Assembly: GCA_039969155.1 (NCBI GenBank)
Contig: JBDVOJ010000116.1
Span: forward strand, 1-64,000
Length of the DNA: 64,000 nt
Direction: 5' to 3'
Origin: GCA-002733465 sp039969155
Lineage (GTDB): Bacteria > Pseudomonadota > Gammaproteobacteria > Enterobacterales > Kangiellaceae
In this document: one piece after another, positions 35,190 through 44,684 of the stretch
Numbering within the stretch: the first letter of the stretch is position 1
How the letters are laid out: every line of letters begins with the position of its first letter
Program-made: the position numbers and the translations under genes
Notes under the pieces: generated by a model
The model's input: only the letters and a program-made list of their open reading frames with translations
What the model was told of the DNA's origin: nothing
Database searches by the model: none

Positions 35190-35429
35190 ATGTCACTAGA
35201 AAAACACGATCTGATTCACGAACTACCTGAGTACAGAGATAAAATTCATGAGTTAAAAATGAGTGATGCTCATTTTTCCAAGTTGTTTCAGGAGTATCAT
35301 GAGGTTGATCATGAAGTACATCGAATTGAAACGGGAGCGGAGAACTCCAGCCACGACTATTTAGAGTCTAGGAAGAAAGTCAGACTGCATTTGAAGGATG
35401 AGCTTTTTATGATGCTCAAAAAGAAGTAG
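35190..35429 (+). CDS. YdcH/DUF465-family small protein
   Basis: 79 residues, helical and charged. The pattern LIHELPEYRDKIHELKMSDAHF then LFQEYHEVDHEVHRIETG matches YdcH/DUF465 proteins (a short helical hairpin of unknown function, common in anaerobic or stress regulons). Co-directional with the zinc-finger gene and probably co-transcribed. No membrane segment. Confidence 0.82.
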   Translation: MSLEKHDLIHELPEYRDKIHELKMSDAHFSKLFQEYHEVDHEVHRIETGAENSSHDYLESRKKVRLHLKDELFMMLKKK

Positions 35430-35502
35430 GAGATTAATTGAGTCTGTTGTTGTACAAAACTTAACAATCTTTGAGCAATTAACAGGACTAGATTACATCA
35501 AA

Positions 35503-36177
35503 TTAATTTAAACTGGCGCTTGGAAGTACATGCCAATAGATAGAAAAAAAGTGAAAACAAGCTCCTGCGAGCACAAATAGGTGCCAAATGGCGTGATTAA
35601 AGAATAGATTCTTCCAAGCGTAAAAAATAGCACCTACAGTGTAGGCGGCTCCGCCGGCGGCTAATAAGAATAATCCGTCGTCAGGGACATTTTCTAACAT
35701 TTCGCTTCCGGCAACGACCACAAACCATCCCATTGCTAAGTAGGAAGTTAAGCTAATCTTTGGATATTGATGACCGAAAACGAGTTTAAAAAGTATTCCA
35801 AAAAGCGCAATGGCCCAAATTGCTATCAGATAAAAGGTTCCGCCGCTCTCGCTTAGACTAATTAACATGAAGGGAGTGTAAGTTCCTGCAATCAAGAGAT
35901 AGATAGCACAATGGTCCAGAGTTTTCATTAGTGCCCGCGCGGAAGGCGTTTTAACGCTGTGGTATACGGTCGAGGTTAGAAAAAGAAGGATTATGCTACT
36001 TCCATAAATGCCAGCGCTCACTTGCTTAATAGTGTCATTTCCCGATATGTTGAGCATTAGCACAAGCCCAACTATTCCCAAAATGATACCTAGTAGATGA
36101 CTAAGTGAATTGGCTAACTCCTCACTCGCAGAGTAAACGCTGACAGCTTGATAATTGTTTGATGGGGAGTCTTGCAA
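35503..36177 (-). CDS. Hemolysin III / PAQR-family membrane protein
   Basis: 224 residues with seven membrane helices. Conserved family residues: NSLSHLLG near 24-31, STVYHSV then LDHCAIYLLIAGTYTPF, and a final NHAIWHLFVLAGACFHFFS. The His and Asp residues at these positions form the zinc site of the family. YqfA is the E. coli relative; the hemolysin name is historical. Convergent with the YdcH-like gene. Confidence 0.9.
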   Translation of the reverse strand: MQDSPSNNYQAVSVYSASEELANSLSHLLGIILGIVGLVLMLNISGNDTIKQVSAGIYGSSIILLFLTSTVYHSVKTPSARALMKTLDHCAIYLLIAGTYTPFMLISLSESGGTFYLIAIWAIALFGILFKLVFGHQYPKISLTSYLAMGWFVVVAGSEMLENVPDDGLFLLAAGGAAYTVGAIFYAWKNLFFNHAIWHLFVLAGACFHFFSIYWHVLPSASLN

Positions 36178-36238
36178 CTTGCTAAATCCAATTAAAACGT
36201 CGTTGAGTTTGCTATTGTATCAGCATTAGTAGACGAAT

Positions 36239-38437
36239 TTATAAAACAGATTGCAACATTTGGATTAAATTTTCTCGAAGAATAGGTTTCCGCAAAAAAC
36301 CATCAAATATATCACGCTTAATTTTGGATTCTCTGTCCTCTAATGCCGAGGCGGTAACTGCTATGATTTTGCAGTCTATTTCATTGCGTATTTCTGTGGC
36401 TGCCTGATAACCATCTAACCTAGGCATTCTAATGTCCATCAATATAACTTCTGGCCGATGTTTACGGGCTAACTCAACGGCTTGACGGCCATCTTCAGCG
36501 AGAAATATAGTGAAATCGTAATCAGCAAGAAACTTTCTTAGAATCAGTCGATTGGTTTCGATGTCATCAACGATGAGGATTGTTGCTGCAGGAAGTTCAA
36601 TCTTTTTTGTTTGTTTGGGTGAAGATTCATGACTTTCGGTAACTTGGACATTCTTTAGAGTTAAGCTAAAGCAGCTACCAAATCCTAATTGACTAGTAAC
36701 ATTTAACTCGCCATTCATTTTTTCGGCTAGCTTTTTGCTGATTGATAGACCTAAGCCGGTTCCACCGGTTTCTTTTTCTATTGAAAGAGTATTCTGCACA
36801 AAGTGATCAAAGATATCCTGTTGCTGATCCAATGCTACCCCAATTCCTGAATCGCTTACTTCAAATTGCAAAGAAAAACTATTCACTTGCTTCTCCTTTT
36901 CAGCGAGTACCTGTAATTTAACAAAACCTTCTTTTGTAAACTTGTGAGCATTACCCACTAGGTTGATCAAAATTTGCCTTAGCCTATTTTTATCGATCAT
37001 CACGTTCGCAGGGCAGTTTGAATCGATAGCGACGCTAAAGTTTAATTTCTTCTCTTGCATTGGAGCCAAGAATAGTTTTTCTATCTCAGAAACTAGTTTC
37101 TCAATGTTGGTCGGGGAATAATCAATCGTGACTTTTCCAGATTCAATTTTAGATAGTTCCAACACGTCATTGATGATGTGTAATAGTCCGTTGCTGCCAA
37201 CTTGTATCGCCTCTAAGTACTGTCTCTGTTCAGTATCAAGTTGAGTATCCGCTAATAACTCGGAGAAACCAAAGACTGCATTCATTGGCGTTCTGATTTC
37301 ATGACTCATATTGGCCAAGAACTCTGATTTAGCAGCATTGGCTCTATCAGCTTCCTTTCTAGCAACGATTAAATTCACCTCAGCAGATTTTCGTAGATTA
37401 ACCTCTCGAGTCAACTGTGTTATCCAAAGAACCGCCAAAACAAGTATCACTCCGGCAATTAATAAAATTTGCCAAATTACAGAAGGATCAATACCGCGCT
37501 CTATGTCAACACCGAACCAATTGTTCATAATAGTCTGTTTATCTTTAGTTGATATTTGAGCGATAGACTTGTTAATAATAGAAACTAGTTCAGGGTTTCC
37601 CTTAGCGATCATAAATCTAACTTCGGATAAAACATCGACAGAGCCAGAGACTTTAAGAGATTTGTATTGAGAGTGTTGAAGTCGATAGATAGAGACCGCC
37701 ATTGTACCTAGAAAAGCTTCAGCATCGCCTCGGTAGACAGCTTTAAATGCGGCATCGACATCATCAACTAAAAGCAAATTAATTTGTGGGTGATTTGACG
37801 TTAGAAAATCTACAGAATAGTAATTCTTAGGTGCTGCAACGGTTTTGCCATAGAGCTCATCTATTTGCTGAATGTAGGAGAAATTGTCGCGGGTTACAAT
37901 GGCCATTTTTGAACTAAAGTAGGGAACACTGAAATCTGCAAATGACTCTCGCTCTGGAGTCTGTATAGTCGCCAGCGCTAGTAAAATCTCTTTGCTCTTA
38001 ATCTGCGAAATCACGTCGCTAAAAGTTTCTGAATAGACAAATTGAAAATTTATACCGGAAAACTCTTCTATATGCGATAGAAATTCCGGGGAAATACCTT
38101 CAAGTTTTTGGTTGTGATTTAGATAAACGAACGGCTGCCAAGAAACATCATCACTATAATAGACAACAGGATTATTCTTAATCCACTCTATTTCTTGTGA
38201 GGTTAACTCTAAACGGTTTAGCTGGCTGGATTGTTGGTGACTTGTGCCTCGTGTAGTTAGCTCTACTGTATCACTTTGACTAGTATGCTGTGATGATTCT
38301 TTGAGAGGAATTTGAGGGGCCTGGGAAGCCATTTCATTTGGTTTTGCGTAGGCGAATTGTGTCAGATAAAACAAACAAAGCCAAAGTATCGCTTTGAGTT
38401 CGTTAGTATAATAACTTTTAGACGCTGATCTATTAAT
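36239..38437 (-). CDS. Hybrid sensor histidine kinase with periplasmic solute-binding sensor
   Basis: Domains in order: signal peptide; a periplasmic amino-acid-binding-like (SBP_bac_3) domain, about 70-290 counted from the first TTG; one membrane helix (IWQILLIAGVILVLAVLWI); coiled linker; HisKA with SHEIRTPMN (phospho-acceptor His); HATPase with N-box NLVGNAHKFT, DSGIGV and GTGLGLSIS; C-terminal receiver ILIVDDIE with phospho-acceptor in LMDIRMP. The common ORF start is a TTG at 38374, but that cuts the signal peptide. Reading upstream in frame adds a normal n-region and hydrophobic core (KAILWLCLFYL), with no ATG, GTG or TTG before the stop. An ATT at 38437-38435 preceded by AGGG eight bases away is my preferred start. 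No partner regulator is adjacent. Ligand unknown; amino acids are a guess from the domain. Confidence 0.8.
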   Translation of the reverse strand: MNRSASKSYYTNELKAILWLCLFYLTQFAYAKPNEMASQAPQIPLKESSQHTSQSDTVELTTRGTSHQQSSQLNRLELTSQEIEWIKNNPVVYYSDDVSWQPFVYLNHNQKLEGISPEFLSHIEEFSGINFQFVYSETFSDVISQIKSKEILLALATIQTPERESFADFSVPYFSSKMAIVTRDNFSYIQQIDELYGKTVAAPKNYYSVDFLTSNHPQINLLLVDDVDAAFKAVYRGDAEAFLGTMAVSIYRLQHSQYKSLKVSGSVDVLSEVRFMIAKGNPELVSIINKSIAQISTKDKQTIMNNWFGVDIERGIDPSVIWQILLIAGVILVLAVLWITQLTREVNLRKSAEVNLIVARKEADRANAAKSEFLANMSHEIRTPMNAVFGFSELLADTQLDTEQRQYLEAIQVGSNGLLHIINDVLELSKIESGKVTIDYSPTNIEKLVSEIEKLFLAPMQEKKLNFSVAIDSNCPANVMIDKNRLRQILINLVGNAHKFTKEGFVKLQVLAEKEKQVNSFSLQFEVSDSGIGVALDQQQDIFDHFVQNTLSIEKETGGTGLGLSISKKLAEKMNGELNVTSQLGFGSCFSLTLKNVQVTESHESSPKQTKKIELPAATILIVDDIETNRLILRKFLADYDFTIFLAEDGRQAVELARKHRPEVILMDIRMPRLDGYQAATEIRNEIDCKIIAVTASALEDRESKIKRDIFDGFLRKPILRENLIQMLQSVL

Positions 38438-38651
38438 AAAGACTACCCTAACCCTTTGATATTAGGTCAAAGCCTACTCTAAGGACTCTTAAATTCGCTG
38501 TTCTATAGTTAAGATTAGTCCATCGTCCGCTATAAGCAAGTCAAAGTGTTATATTTATAGGGGTTAAAGCAATAAATCACCGGCGAAAAATCCTATTCGT
38601 GTTGAGGTTTTCTTCCAATGATGAGCTTTCTAAATAGAATTTTCCGCTAAG

Positions 38652-40301
38652 CTAGTGCGCCTTTAATTTCTTATAGAATGGTTCGGCTTCTTTTATACCC
38701 ATATCCAGGGCTTTTTTGGCATCTATTTTGGCTAATTTGTAGTTTTGCATATGATAAAAGGTACCAGCACGTTCTAAGTAGGCTCTACCATCGTTTGGCT
38801 TAATCGCCAGATACTGTTCCCATAAAATAATGATCTCGTCTAATTTTCCTTGTTTAAAAAGTGCCAAATCAAGCGCTCGATAGTAGTCAAACTGTCTGGG
38901 GTCTATTTTGATGGCTTGTCGTAAAGGATTTTCAGACTGGGCAAACAAGTTACTGGAAAGTAAGAAGTGACCTTTTCTGAAGTAATGGTAGGCATTATTA
39001 GGCTGAGCTTTGATCTGAGCGTCAAATTCGAAAAGTCTAGAATCCAATATGGAGAGGCTTTTTTGCTTGGTTCCCGGTGCATTAGCTAAGCTTAATGTTT
39101 TGGCTAGTATGTCGTTGATAGCCTGATCGTTTGGAGTTAGTAGTGAAGCTCTCTTGATATCATGTAAAGCTTTATCGAATTTCTTTATTTGGACGTAGTT
39201 GTAATAACGCCACTTGTAATACTCGGCGACATCAGGACTTAATTTAATGGCAGTGTTTAGGTCGGTGATGGCCTTTGAAAACAGGTTTAAACGATATCTA
39301 GTTTTGGCTCGCTTGAAATAGACTTCGGGGTCGTCTCCGTGAAGCAATGCTTTGTTAAACAACTTATCCGCTTTTTTATATTGCTGTTTTGAGTGAGCAA
39401 TTACACCTGACTCTGCTAAAGCTTCTCCTAAAAGCTGTTTTAGAATGGGGTTTTGCCCTGAGTAGTATTGGGCGTTGTCCGCGAAAACTCTCATTTGCTC
39501 TAATGAGCCTCCCCAGCGAGGCTTAATCGAGTGAATATAAACCTTTCTAAGTTCATAAGAACTAGGCTTTAATCTGAGGCCGGACGATAAGTATCGTTTA
39601 GTCGCGCTAGCATCTCCAATAGCCGTGGCCATACTAATGTACATGGAATAGGGCAATGTCGAATCAGGGGCTAATGACTTGGAAGTCTTCAAGCTGGCTT
39701 TGGCCTTAGCAAAATAGCTTTCCATAGCGCTAAATTGTGATTGAGACGTCTTTTGACGCCATTTTCCGCCCCTAGAGCTCCAACCAAGTTGAAATAGAAA
39801 GCGGGCTTTTGCGAGGTGAGCAAAGAAACTTTTTGGAGATTGTTCAATCCATTGGTCGAATTGAGCTAAGTATTGTTCATTATTGAATTCGAATGCCTTC
39901 AAGCTACTAAATAGCTCGGGTTCATTGGCTATATTAGCTTCACTCCGTTTTTGTAGCTCAACTAGGATTTTTTCAGCACGATTGAATTCTCCACGCAAAA
40001 AATAATTTCTGATTCTTAACACAATACTATTTTGTGCTCCTCCACTCACGGGCCTCAGTTGAGAGTACGCGGAGGAATCAGAATTTGATTTTGAAGGGTT
40101 CTCTTTAAGAGCATTAATCTGTTTAGGTGGTTTGTCTCCGTAGTGGATTTTACCGTTTTCATCAACCCATTTATGAATCTTTGCATTCGAATTTAGAGAC
40201 AGAAATAGAAACAGACAGGTTAGACAACCACAAAATAATGTTTTCTGAAAATTAGAAATAGGAAAAGTATGGTGGCTGGTTTGTTCACTAAAGAATTGCA
40301 T
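38652..40301 (-). CDS. TPR-repeat protein with N-terminal DUF4124
   Basis: 549 residues. Hydrophobic signal or anchor at about 22-40, then a DUF4124 motif KIHKWVDENGKIHYGDKPP (41-59), followed by about ten helical repeats of TPR type (for instance PEVYFKRAKTRYRLNLFSKA, AEYYKWRYYNYVQIKKFDKA, GRAYLERAGTFYHMQNYKLA). DUF4124 binds or marks periplasmic proteins; TPRs mediate protein contacts. Likely exported to the periplasm. Divergent from the TPR-sulfotransferase gene. Function unknown. Confidence 0.75.
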   Translation of the reverse strand: MQFFSEQTSHHTFPISNFQKTLFCGCLTCLFLFLSLNSNAKIHKWVDENGKIHYGDKPPKQINALKENPSKSNSDSSAYSQLRPVSGGAQNSIVLRIRNYFLRGEFNRAEKILVELQKRSEANIANEPELFSSLKAFEFNNEQYLAQFDQWIEQSPKSFFAHLAKARFLFQLGWSSRGGKWRQKTSQSQFSAMESYFAKAKASLKTSKSLAPDSTLPYSMYISMATAIGDASATKRYLSSGLRLKPSSYELRKVYIHSIKPRWGGSLEQMRVFADNAQYYSGQNPILKQLLGEALAESGVIAHSKQQYKKADKLFNKALLHGDDPEVYFKRAKTRYRLNLFSKAITDLNTAIKLSPDVAEYYKWRYYNYVQIKKFDKALHDIKRASLLTPNDQAINDILAKTLSLANAPGTKQKSLSILDSRLFEFDAQIKAQPNNAYHYFRKGHFLLSSNLFAQSENPLRQAIKIDPRQFDYYRALDLALFKQGKLDEIIILWEQYLAIKPNDGRAYLERAGTFYHMQNYKLAKIDAKKALDMGIKEAEPFYKKLKAH

Positions 40302-40505
40302 GTGCTAGTCCATTAGGCATTCAATATAATATAGTTAGAGCGTCACAACTCATTGTGTCTACTTTGAGCAGCAAATTCAACCGTGTTTTGTGAAATGTGC
40401 AGCCAATAAGAGTTCTTGTTGCGACTGTAACGGATTGCTAGCATCTAAAAATATAACACTTTATACTTAGCCAGATTAGATAAACTGTTTGCCGGACTCA
40501 TTATT

Positions 40506-41948
40506 ATTAACCTAGAAAAAGCGGTTCAATTAATCAAGGCTAATCAACTGCAACAAGCCGAGTTACTTTTGTGGGAAGCGTTGAAGGCCAATCCTAGAGA
40601 GCCACGGCCTGTCTACCTACTGTCTCAGTTAGCGATTAAAGGCGGAGCTTATCAACAGGCGATGACTTTTCTTAAGCAGCACTTGATGTTAGCCGGGGAA
40701 AGTAAAGAAGTATTGCTTCAATTAGCTCAAATTCAAGCCGAACAAGAGTTAACTCAAGAAGCATCTCAGAGTTATGCTAAATTAGAACAGCTATATCCTA
40801 GGTGGACAGACGGATTATTTAGCTATGCGGGATTTTTACAATCCAAAGGCGAACTAGAAAAAGTAGAGCCACTATTAAGAAAAGTTATCCAGCTCGAGCC
40901 GCATCACTGCGGAGCTTTTCTGGCGCTATCCAACTTGATTGAGTTTGATGCATCTAACCAACTTATTCAGCTAATGGAACAGTTACAACAAAGAGTAACT
41001 AGGGAAAACAAAACGCTTCAACAAATTCAAATTAATTATGCCTTGGGAAAGGTTTATGATGATTTAGGTCTATTTGATAAAGCGTTCCAAAGTTGGAGTA
41101 ATGCTAACAAATTGCAACTAGATAATTGTTCCTTTCGTGTTAGCCAAATGAAACCTTTTTTTAAACAACTGAAAACTTCATTTGAGTCAATTAATGAGAG
41201 CGGCACTAATCAGACTGACGTTGTAAAGCGCCAGCAAATCACACCCATTTTTATTGTTGGTTTGCCGCGTACAGGTTCTACTCTGTTAGAGCAAATGCTC
41301 AACCAACATTCAGAAGTAGGAACGATTGGCGAATCAAATGCGATCGCCTCTGTTATCGCTTCGGGCATATCCAAAATAACTAATCAATCGTTTCCCGGTG
41401 GACTAGACAAAATCACACCTCAACAATGGCAATTACTCGGTGATCGTTATCTTGAACATTTGAGACAAAAGTGCGCGGACAAAACTTTTGTAATTAATAA
41501 ACTGCCAGCTAATTTTCAAACGATAGGCGTTATAAAAAAGGCGCTCCCGCAAGCGATTATCATTCATCTTACTCGCACTCCTCAAGCGGTGGCTTTGTCT
41601 GTTCTTAGGAATTATTTTTCTGCTAATGAGCCTTATTTTTGTGACTTGCAGGAGTTTATTGATTATCGAAAGTTATACCTTGACGTTATGACGTTTTGGA
41701 AGGGATATTTTGGTGACAGCATAATAGAGCTTAATTATGAACAACTTATTCTTGAGCAAGAAGCTACACTTAAGCGTGTTTTGCAAGCGTGTGACATGCC
41801 TTGGCAAACTCGTTGTTTAGAATTTAGCAATGCCAAATCACCAGTTAAAACACTCAGTGATACTCAAGTCAGAAGACCTTTATATCGCTCTTCGCTGGAT
41901 GCTTGGCAAAACTATCGACCATATCTATCTCGCTTAGAGAACGAATAA
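40506..41948 (+). CDS. TPR-repeat sulfotransferase
   Basis: N-terminal TPR array (first 200 residues) followed by a sulfotransferase domain. The PAPS-binding 5' loop is FIVGLPRTGSTLLEQ (about 228-242 counted from the TTG at 40569) and the 3'-phosphate region is IIIHLTRTPQAVALS. The usual start would be that TTG, but it breaks the first TPR helix, because upstream in frame reads NLEKAVQLIKANQ and AELLLWEAL. No ATG, GTG or TTG precedes that segment before the stop at 40446. ATT-AAC at 40506, with CGGA about nine bases upstream, is the best candidate start (weak evidence). This family transfers sulfate to proteins, glycans or lipids; acceptor unknown. Confidence 0.72.
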   Translation: MNLEKAVQLIKANQLQQAELLLWEALKANPREPRPVYLLSQLAIKGGAYQQAMTFLKQHLMLAGESKEVLLQLAQIQAEQELTQEASQSYAKLEQLYPRWTDGLFSYAGFLQSKGELEKVEPLLRKVIQLEPHHCGAFLALSNLIEFDASNQLIQLMEQLQQRVTRENKTLQQIQINYALGKVYDDLGLFDKAFQSWSNANKLQLDNCSFRVSQMKPFFKQLKTSFESINESGTNQTDVVKRQQITPIFIVGLPRTGSTLLEQMLNQHSEVGTIGESNAIASVIASGISKITNQSFPGGLDKITPQQWQLLGDRYLEHLRQKCADKTFVINKLPANFQTIGVIKKALPQAIIIHLTRTPQAVALSVLRNYFSANEPYFCDLQEFIDYRKLYLDVMTFWKGYFGDSIIELNYEQLILEQEATLKRVLQACDMPWQTRCLEFSNAKSPVKTLSDTQVRRPLYRSSLDAWQNYRPYLSRLENE

Positions 41949-42075
41949 ATTGCATTATTTGTAAGTTTCCAATCAGTGTGATAACTATTTTGTTTTGAAT
42001 TTAAGGAAATATTCACTTAAATCGACTATTTGTGAGCAATATTCTTCCCCAGCACTCAGGTCTTTTGCTAAACTA

Positions 42076-42110
42076 TTGCTGTCATTGGTTAATAGAGCAT
42101 AATACAGTCC
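42076..42110 (+). promoter_or_regulatory. Possible promoter of corC giving a leaderless or very short leader
   Basis: TTGCTG (42076-42081), a 16-base spacer and CATAAT (42098-42103, five of six matches to -10 consensus). The start point would be at about 42109-42111, that is, at the corC ATG (42111), which has no ribosome-binding site upstream. The -35 is weak (three of six). Confidence 0.35.
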
Positions 42111-43004
42111 ATGAGCGACGATAAACCTCCCTCGACCAGCCAGTCATCATTGACTGGTAGTAAGAATGGAAATGTCGAGAAAAAAAGTTGGTTCACCAAA
42201 TTAATTCAATTCTTTCAAGAGGCACCTCAGGATCGCGAAGAACTCCTTGAAGTGTTAAAAAGCGCTGAACAAAACACCCTGATAAACCCTGAATTGCTTT
42301 CCATGATGGAAGGTGTAATGCATATATCTGAGCTTCATGCGCGAGATATTATGGTTGCAAGGCCCCAGATGGTGGTAGTCAACGATGAGATGGATTTCGA
42401 CGAGATGCTTGGCAGTATCGTAGAGTCCGGCCATTCGCGTTTTCCGGTCATTGGTGATAACCGGGACGATATTGAGGGGATAGTCTTAGCTAAGGACTTG
42501 CTTCATTTTACCGCTAAGAATGCTCATCAAGAAAACATCAAATTTGATATTAAAGACTTTTTAAGACCGGCGGCAATTATTCCTGAGAGTAAACGATTGG
42601 ACACGTTACTTCAAGAGTTTAGAACCAACCGAAATCATATGGCGATTGTGGTTGATGAGTACGGCAGCGTTGCGGGGCTGGTCACTATCGAAGATGTACT
42701 CGAGCAGATTGTGGGCGATATAGAAGACGAATTCGATATTGATGGTGAAGAAGACACCATTCAACCAATGGGAGCTAACGAGTTTGTGGTCAAAGCACAT
42801 ACTGAAGTCGATGAGTTTAATGAATTTTTTGGCTCAACCCTAGATGAAGACGAGTTTGATACTGTTGGCGGTATTCTAATGCATGCCTTTGGGCATGTGC
42901 CAACCAAGGATGAGTCGATTATCGTAAGCGATTTTAAATTTCAAATCATCAATGCTGACACGCGAAGAATTAAGCTAGTTCGAGTGTTTAAATTGTCTAA
43001 GTAA
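42111..43004 (+). CDS. corC: CorC/YbeX-family transporter-associated protein
   Basis: 297 residues. Two CBS domains (about 65-185; HSRFPVIGDNRDDIEGIVLAKDLL and MAIVVDEYGSVAGLVTIEDVLEQIVG) and a C-terminal CorC_HlyC domain (TVGGILMHAFGHVP). Implicated in Mg/Co homeostasis and ribosome function; the E. coli gene lies between ybeY and lnt. Normal length. Starts with no clear ribosome site. Twenty-four bases before lnt. Confidence 0.94.
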   Translation: MSDDKPPSTSQSSLTGSKNGNVEKKSWFTKLIQFFQEAPQDREELLEVLKSAEQNTLINPELLSMMEGVMHISELHARDIMVARPQMVVVNDEMDFDEMLGSIVESGHSRFPVIGDNRDDIEGIVLAKDLLHFTAKNAHQENIKFDIKDFLRPAAIIPESKRLDTLLQEFRTNRNHMAIVVDEYGSVAGLVTIEDVLEQIVGDIEDEFDIDGEEDTIQPMGANEFVVKAHTEVDEFNEFFGSTLDEDEFDTVGGILMHAFGHVPTKDESIIVSDFKFQIINADTRRIKLVRVFKLSK

Positions 43005-43028
43005 CTCCTATCATCAAGAAAAATATCT

Positions 43029-44684
43029 ATGTTATCGACTCTTAGTTTTATTAGTCAGCGTTCGGTTTGGTTTGAGCGAATTATTTTGATAGTTTTCGGA
43101 GCTCTCTTTCCGTTGGGCTTTGCACCCATTGATATTTGGCCTGCGACTATTTTCTCGCTCGCTTTGTTAATTAATGAAATTATTGCAAGAGCCGAGGCTG
43201 ATGCGTTAATTGCCGCAAAGCATACACAAGTTAAGTCAAAAGAGAGAGCATTGACTCACTCAATGCGAAGTTCATTTTTCGCCATTATATTCTATTGGTG
43301 TATTGGTGCTTTTGGAGTCGGTGTGAGTTGGGTTTATGTCAGCATTCATGAATTTGGACATGTCCCAGTTATTGGTGCAATAGCAATTAGCTTTTTGCTT
43401 GTTCTAACCCTAGCACTGATAAAAGCCTTTTCAGGTCGAGTCATTCAATCTTTGCTGATTTATTTTAGCCCGAGCAGTTTGCTACTGATTTTACCGTTGG
43501 TTTGGGTGATATTCGAATTTATTCAAACCTTTATTTTTAGTGGCTTTCCTTGGTTATTAGCGGGTTATTCCCAGATGGATGGACCGCTCTCGATACTTGC
43601 TAAGTTGCTCGGTGTTTATGGAATTAGTTGGTTCTTAATAGTGATCTCATGCACGTTAGTTTTTATCACGCGTCATTGGGTATTAAGCAAGCAATCTCGA
43701 GGAACCAATGACCGCCCCATTAAGCTATCTTCATGGGGACTAATTCTAGCGATTTTTGTTAGTTTTCCAGTGCTTAGTTTATTGATTAAACCTGAAAAAA
43801 TTGAAGCTGACAGAAAGAACTTAAAAGTGGCCTTAGTCCAGCCCAATATACCTCAAGAACAAAAGTGGGACCGCCAGTACTTTTCTAAAATAATTGATGT
43901 TCTTTATCAGCAAAGTGAAAAGCACTGGGGGGCTGATTTAATTGTTTGGCCCGAAGGCGCGATTCCGGCTTATCAGCATCAAGTCAGAGATATTCTTAGT
44001 GATCTGAATCGACGAGCGGTCTCAAGTCAAACTGATTTACTGCTTGGTTTACCGGTTTATAACGCCGAATCGGAAGTTAGCTATTCTGCACTAATCTCCA
44101 TCGGAGAGCATCAGCAGGCCTATCACAAACAAGTATTGGTTCCCTTTGGTGAATACGTGCCTTTAGGAAATTATTTACGTGGGGTGATTCAATTTTTGAA
44201 TTTACCTATGTCCAGTTTTACTCCAGCCTCCGCAGAACAGCAGGCGATAGAATTTGATGACTATCAAGTGATACCTGCAATTTGTTATGAAATAGCTTAT
44301 CCAAATATTGTTCACCGACTAGCCAAGCAAGCTGACGATGAAAATGCCAAGGCAAAAGTTTTAGTGACTGTCAGTAATGATGCCTGGTTTGGGGATTCCT
44401 TAGGGCCCTATCAACACATGCAAATGGCTCGAATGCGAGCTTTAGAGTTAGGAATGCCGTTAGTACGTTCAACAAATGATGGAATTACCGCTGTGGTCGA
44501 TGCTGATGGTAAAGTTCAAGCTAAACTTGAGCGATATAATCAGCAAACATTGAGTGTTAGTTTAGCGCTCGATAATTATCAAACGTTGTATCGAAAATAC
44601 GGACTGTTAGGAGTTTATATTCTGCTAGTTATAAACTTTCTCGCTCTTACTATTCTCTATTTTAAAAATAAAATAACAGCCTAA
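43029..44684 (+). CDS. lnt: Apolipoprotein N-acyltransferase
   Basis: 551 residues. Completes lipoprotein maturation by N-acylation at the inner membrane. N-terminal membrane domain with about seven helices; C-terminal nitrilase-like domain with catalytic Glu309 (WPEGAIP), Lys367 (HKQVLVPFGEYVP) and Cys419 (AICYEIAYP). SNDAWFGDSLGPYQHMQMARMRA-type block follows. Slightly longer than E. coli (512), mainly from a loop near 55-80. All lipoproteins of this window depend on it. Confidence 0.95.
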   Translation: MLSTLSFISQRSVWFERIILIVFGALFPLGFAPIDIWPATIFSLALLINEIIARAEADALIAAKHTQVKSKERALTHSMRSSFFAIIFYWCIGAFGVGVSWVYVSIHEFGHVPVIGAIAISFLLVLTLALIKAFSGRVIQSLLIYFSPSSLLLILPLVWVIFEFIQTFIFSGFPWLLAGYSQMDGPLSILAKLLGVYGISWFLIVISCTLVFITRHWVLSKQSRGTNDRPIKLSSWGLILAIFVSFPVLSLLIKPEKIEADRKNLKVALVQPNIPQEQKWDRQYFSKIIDVLYQQSEKHWGADLIVWPEGAIPAYQHQVRDILSDLNRRAVSSQTDLLLGLPVYNAESEVSYSALISIGEHQQAYHKQVLVPFGEYVPLGNYLRGVIQFLNLPMSSFTPASAEQQAIEFDDYQVIPAICYEIAYPNIVHRLAKQADDENAKAKVLVTVSNDAWFGDSLGPYQHMQMARMRALELGMPLVRSTNDGITAVVDADGKVQAKLERYNQQTLSVSLALDNYQTLYRKYGLLGVYILLVINFLALTILYFKNKITA

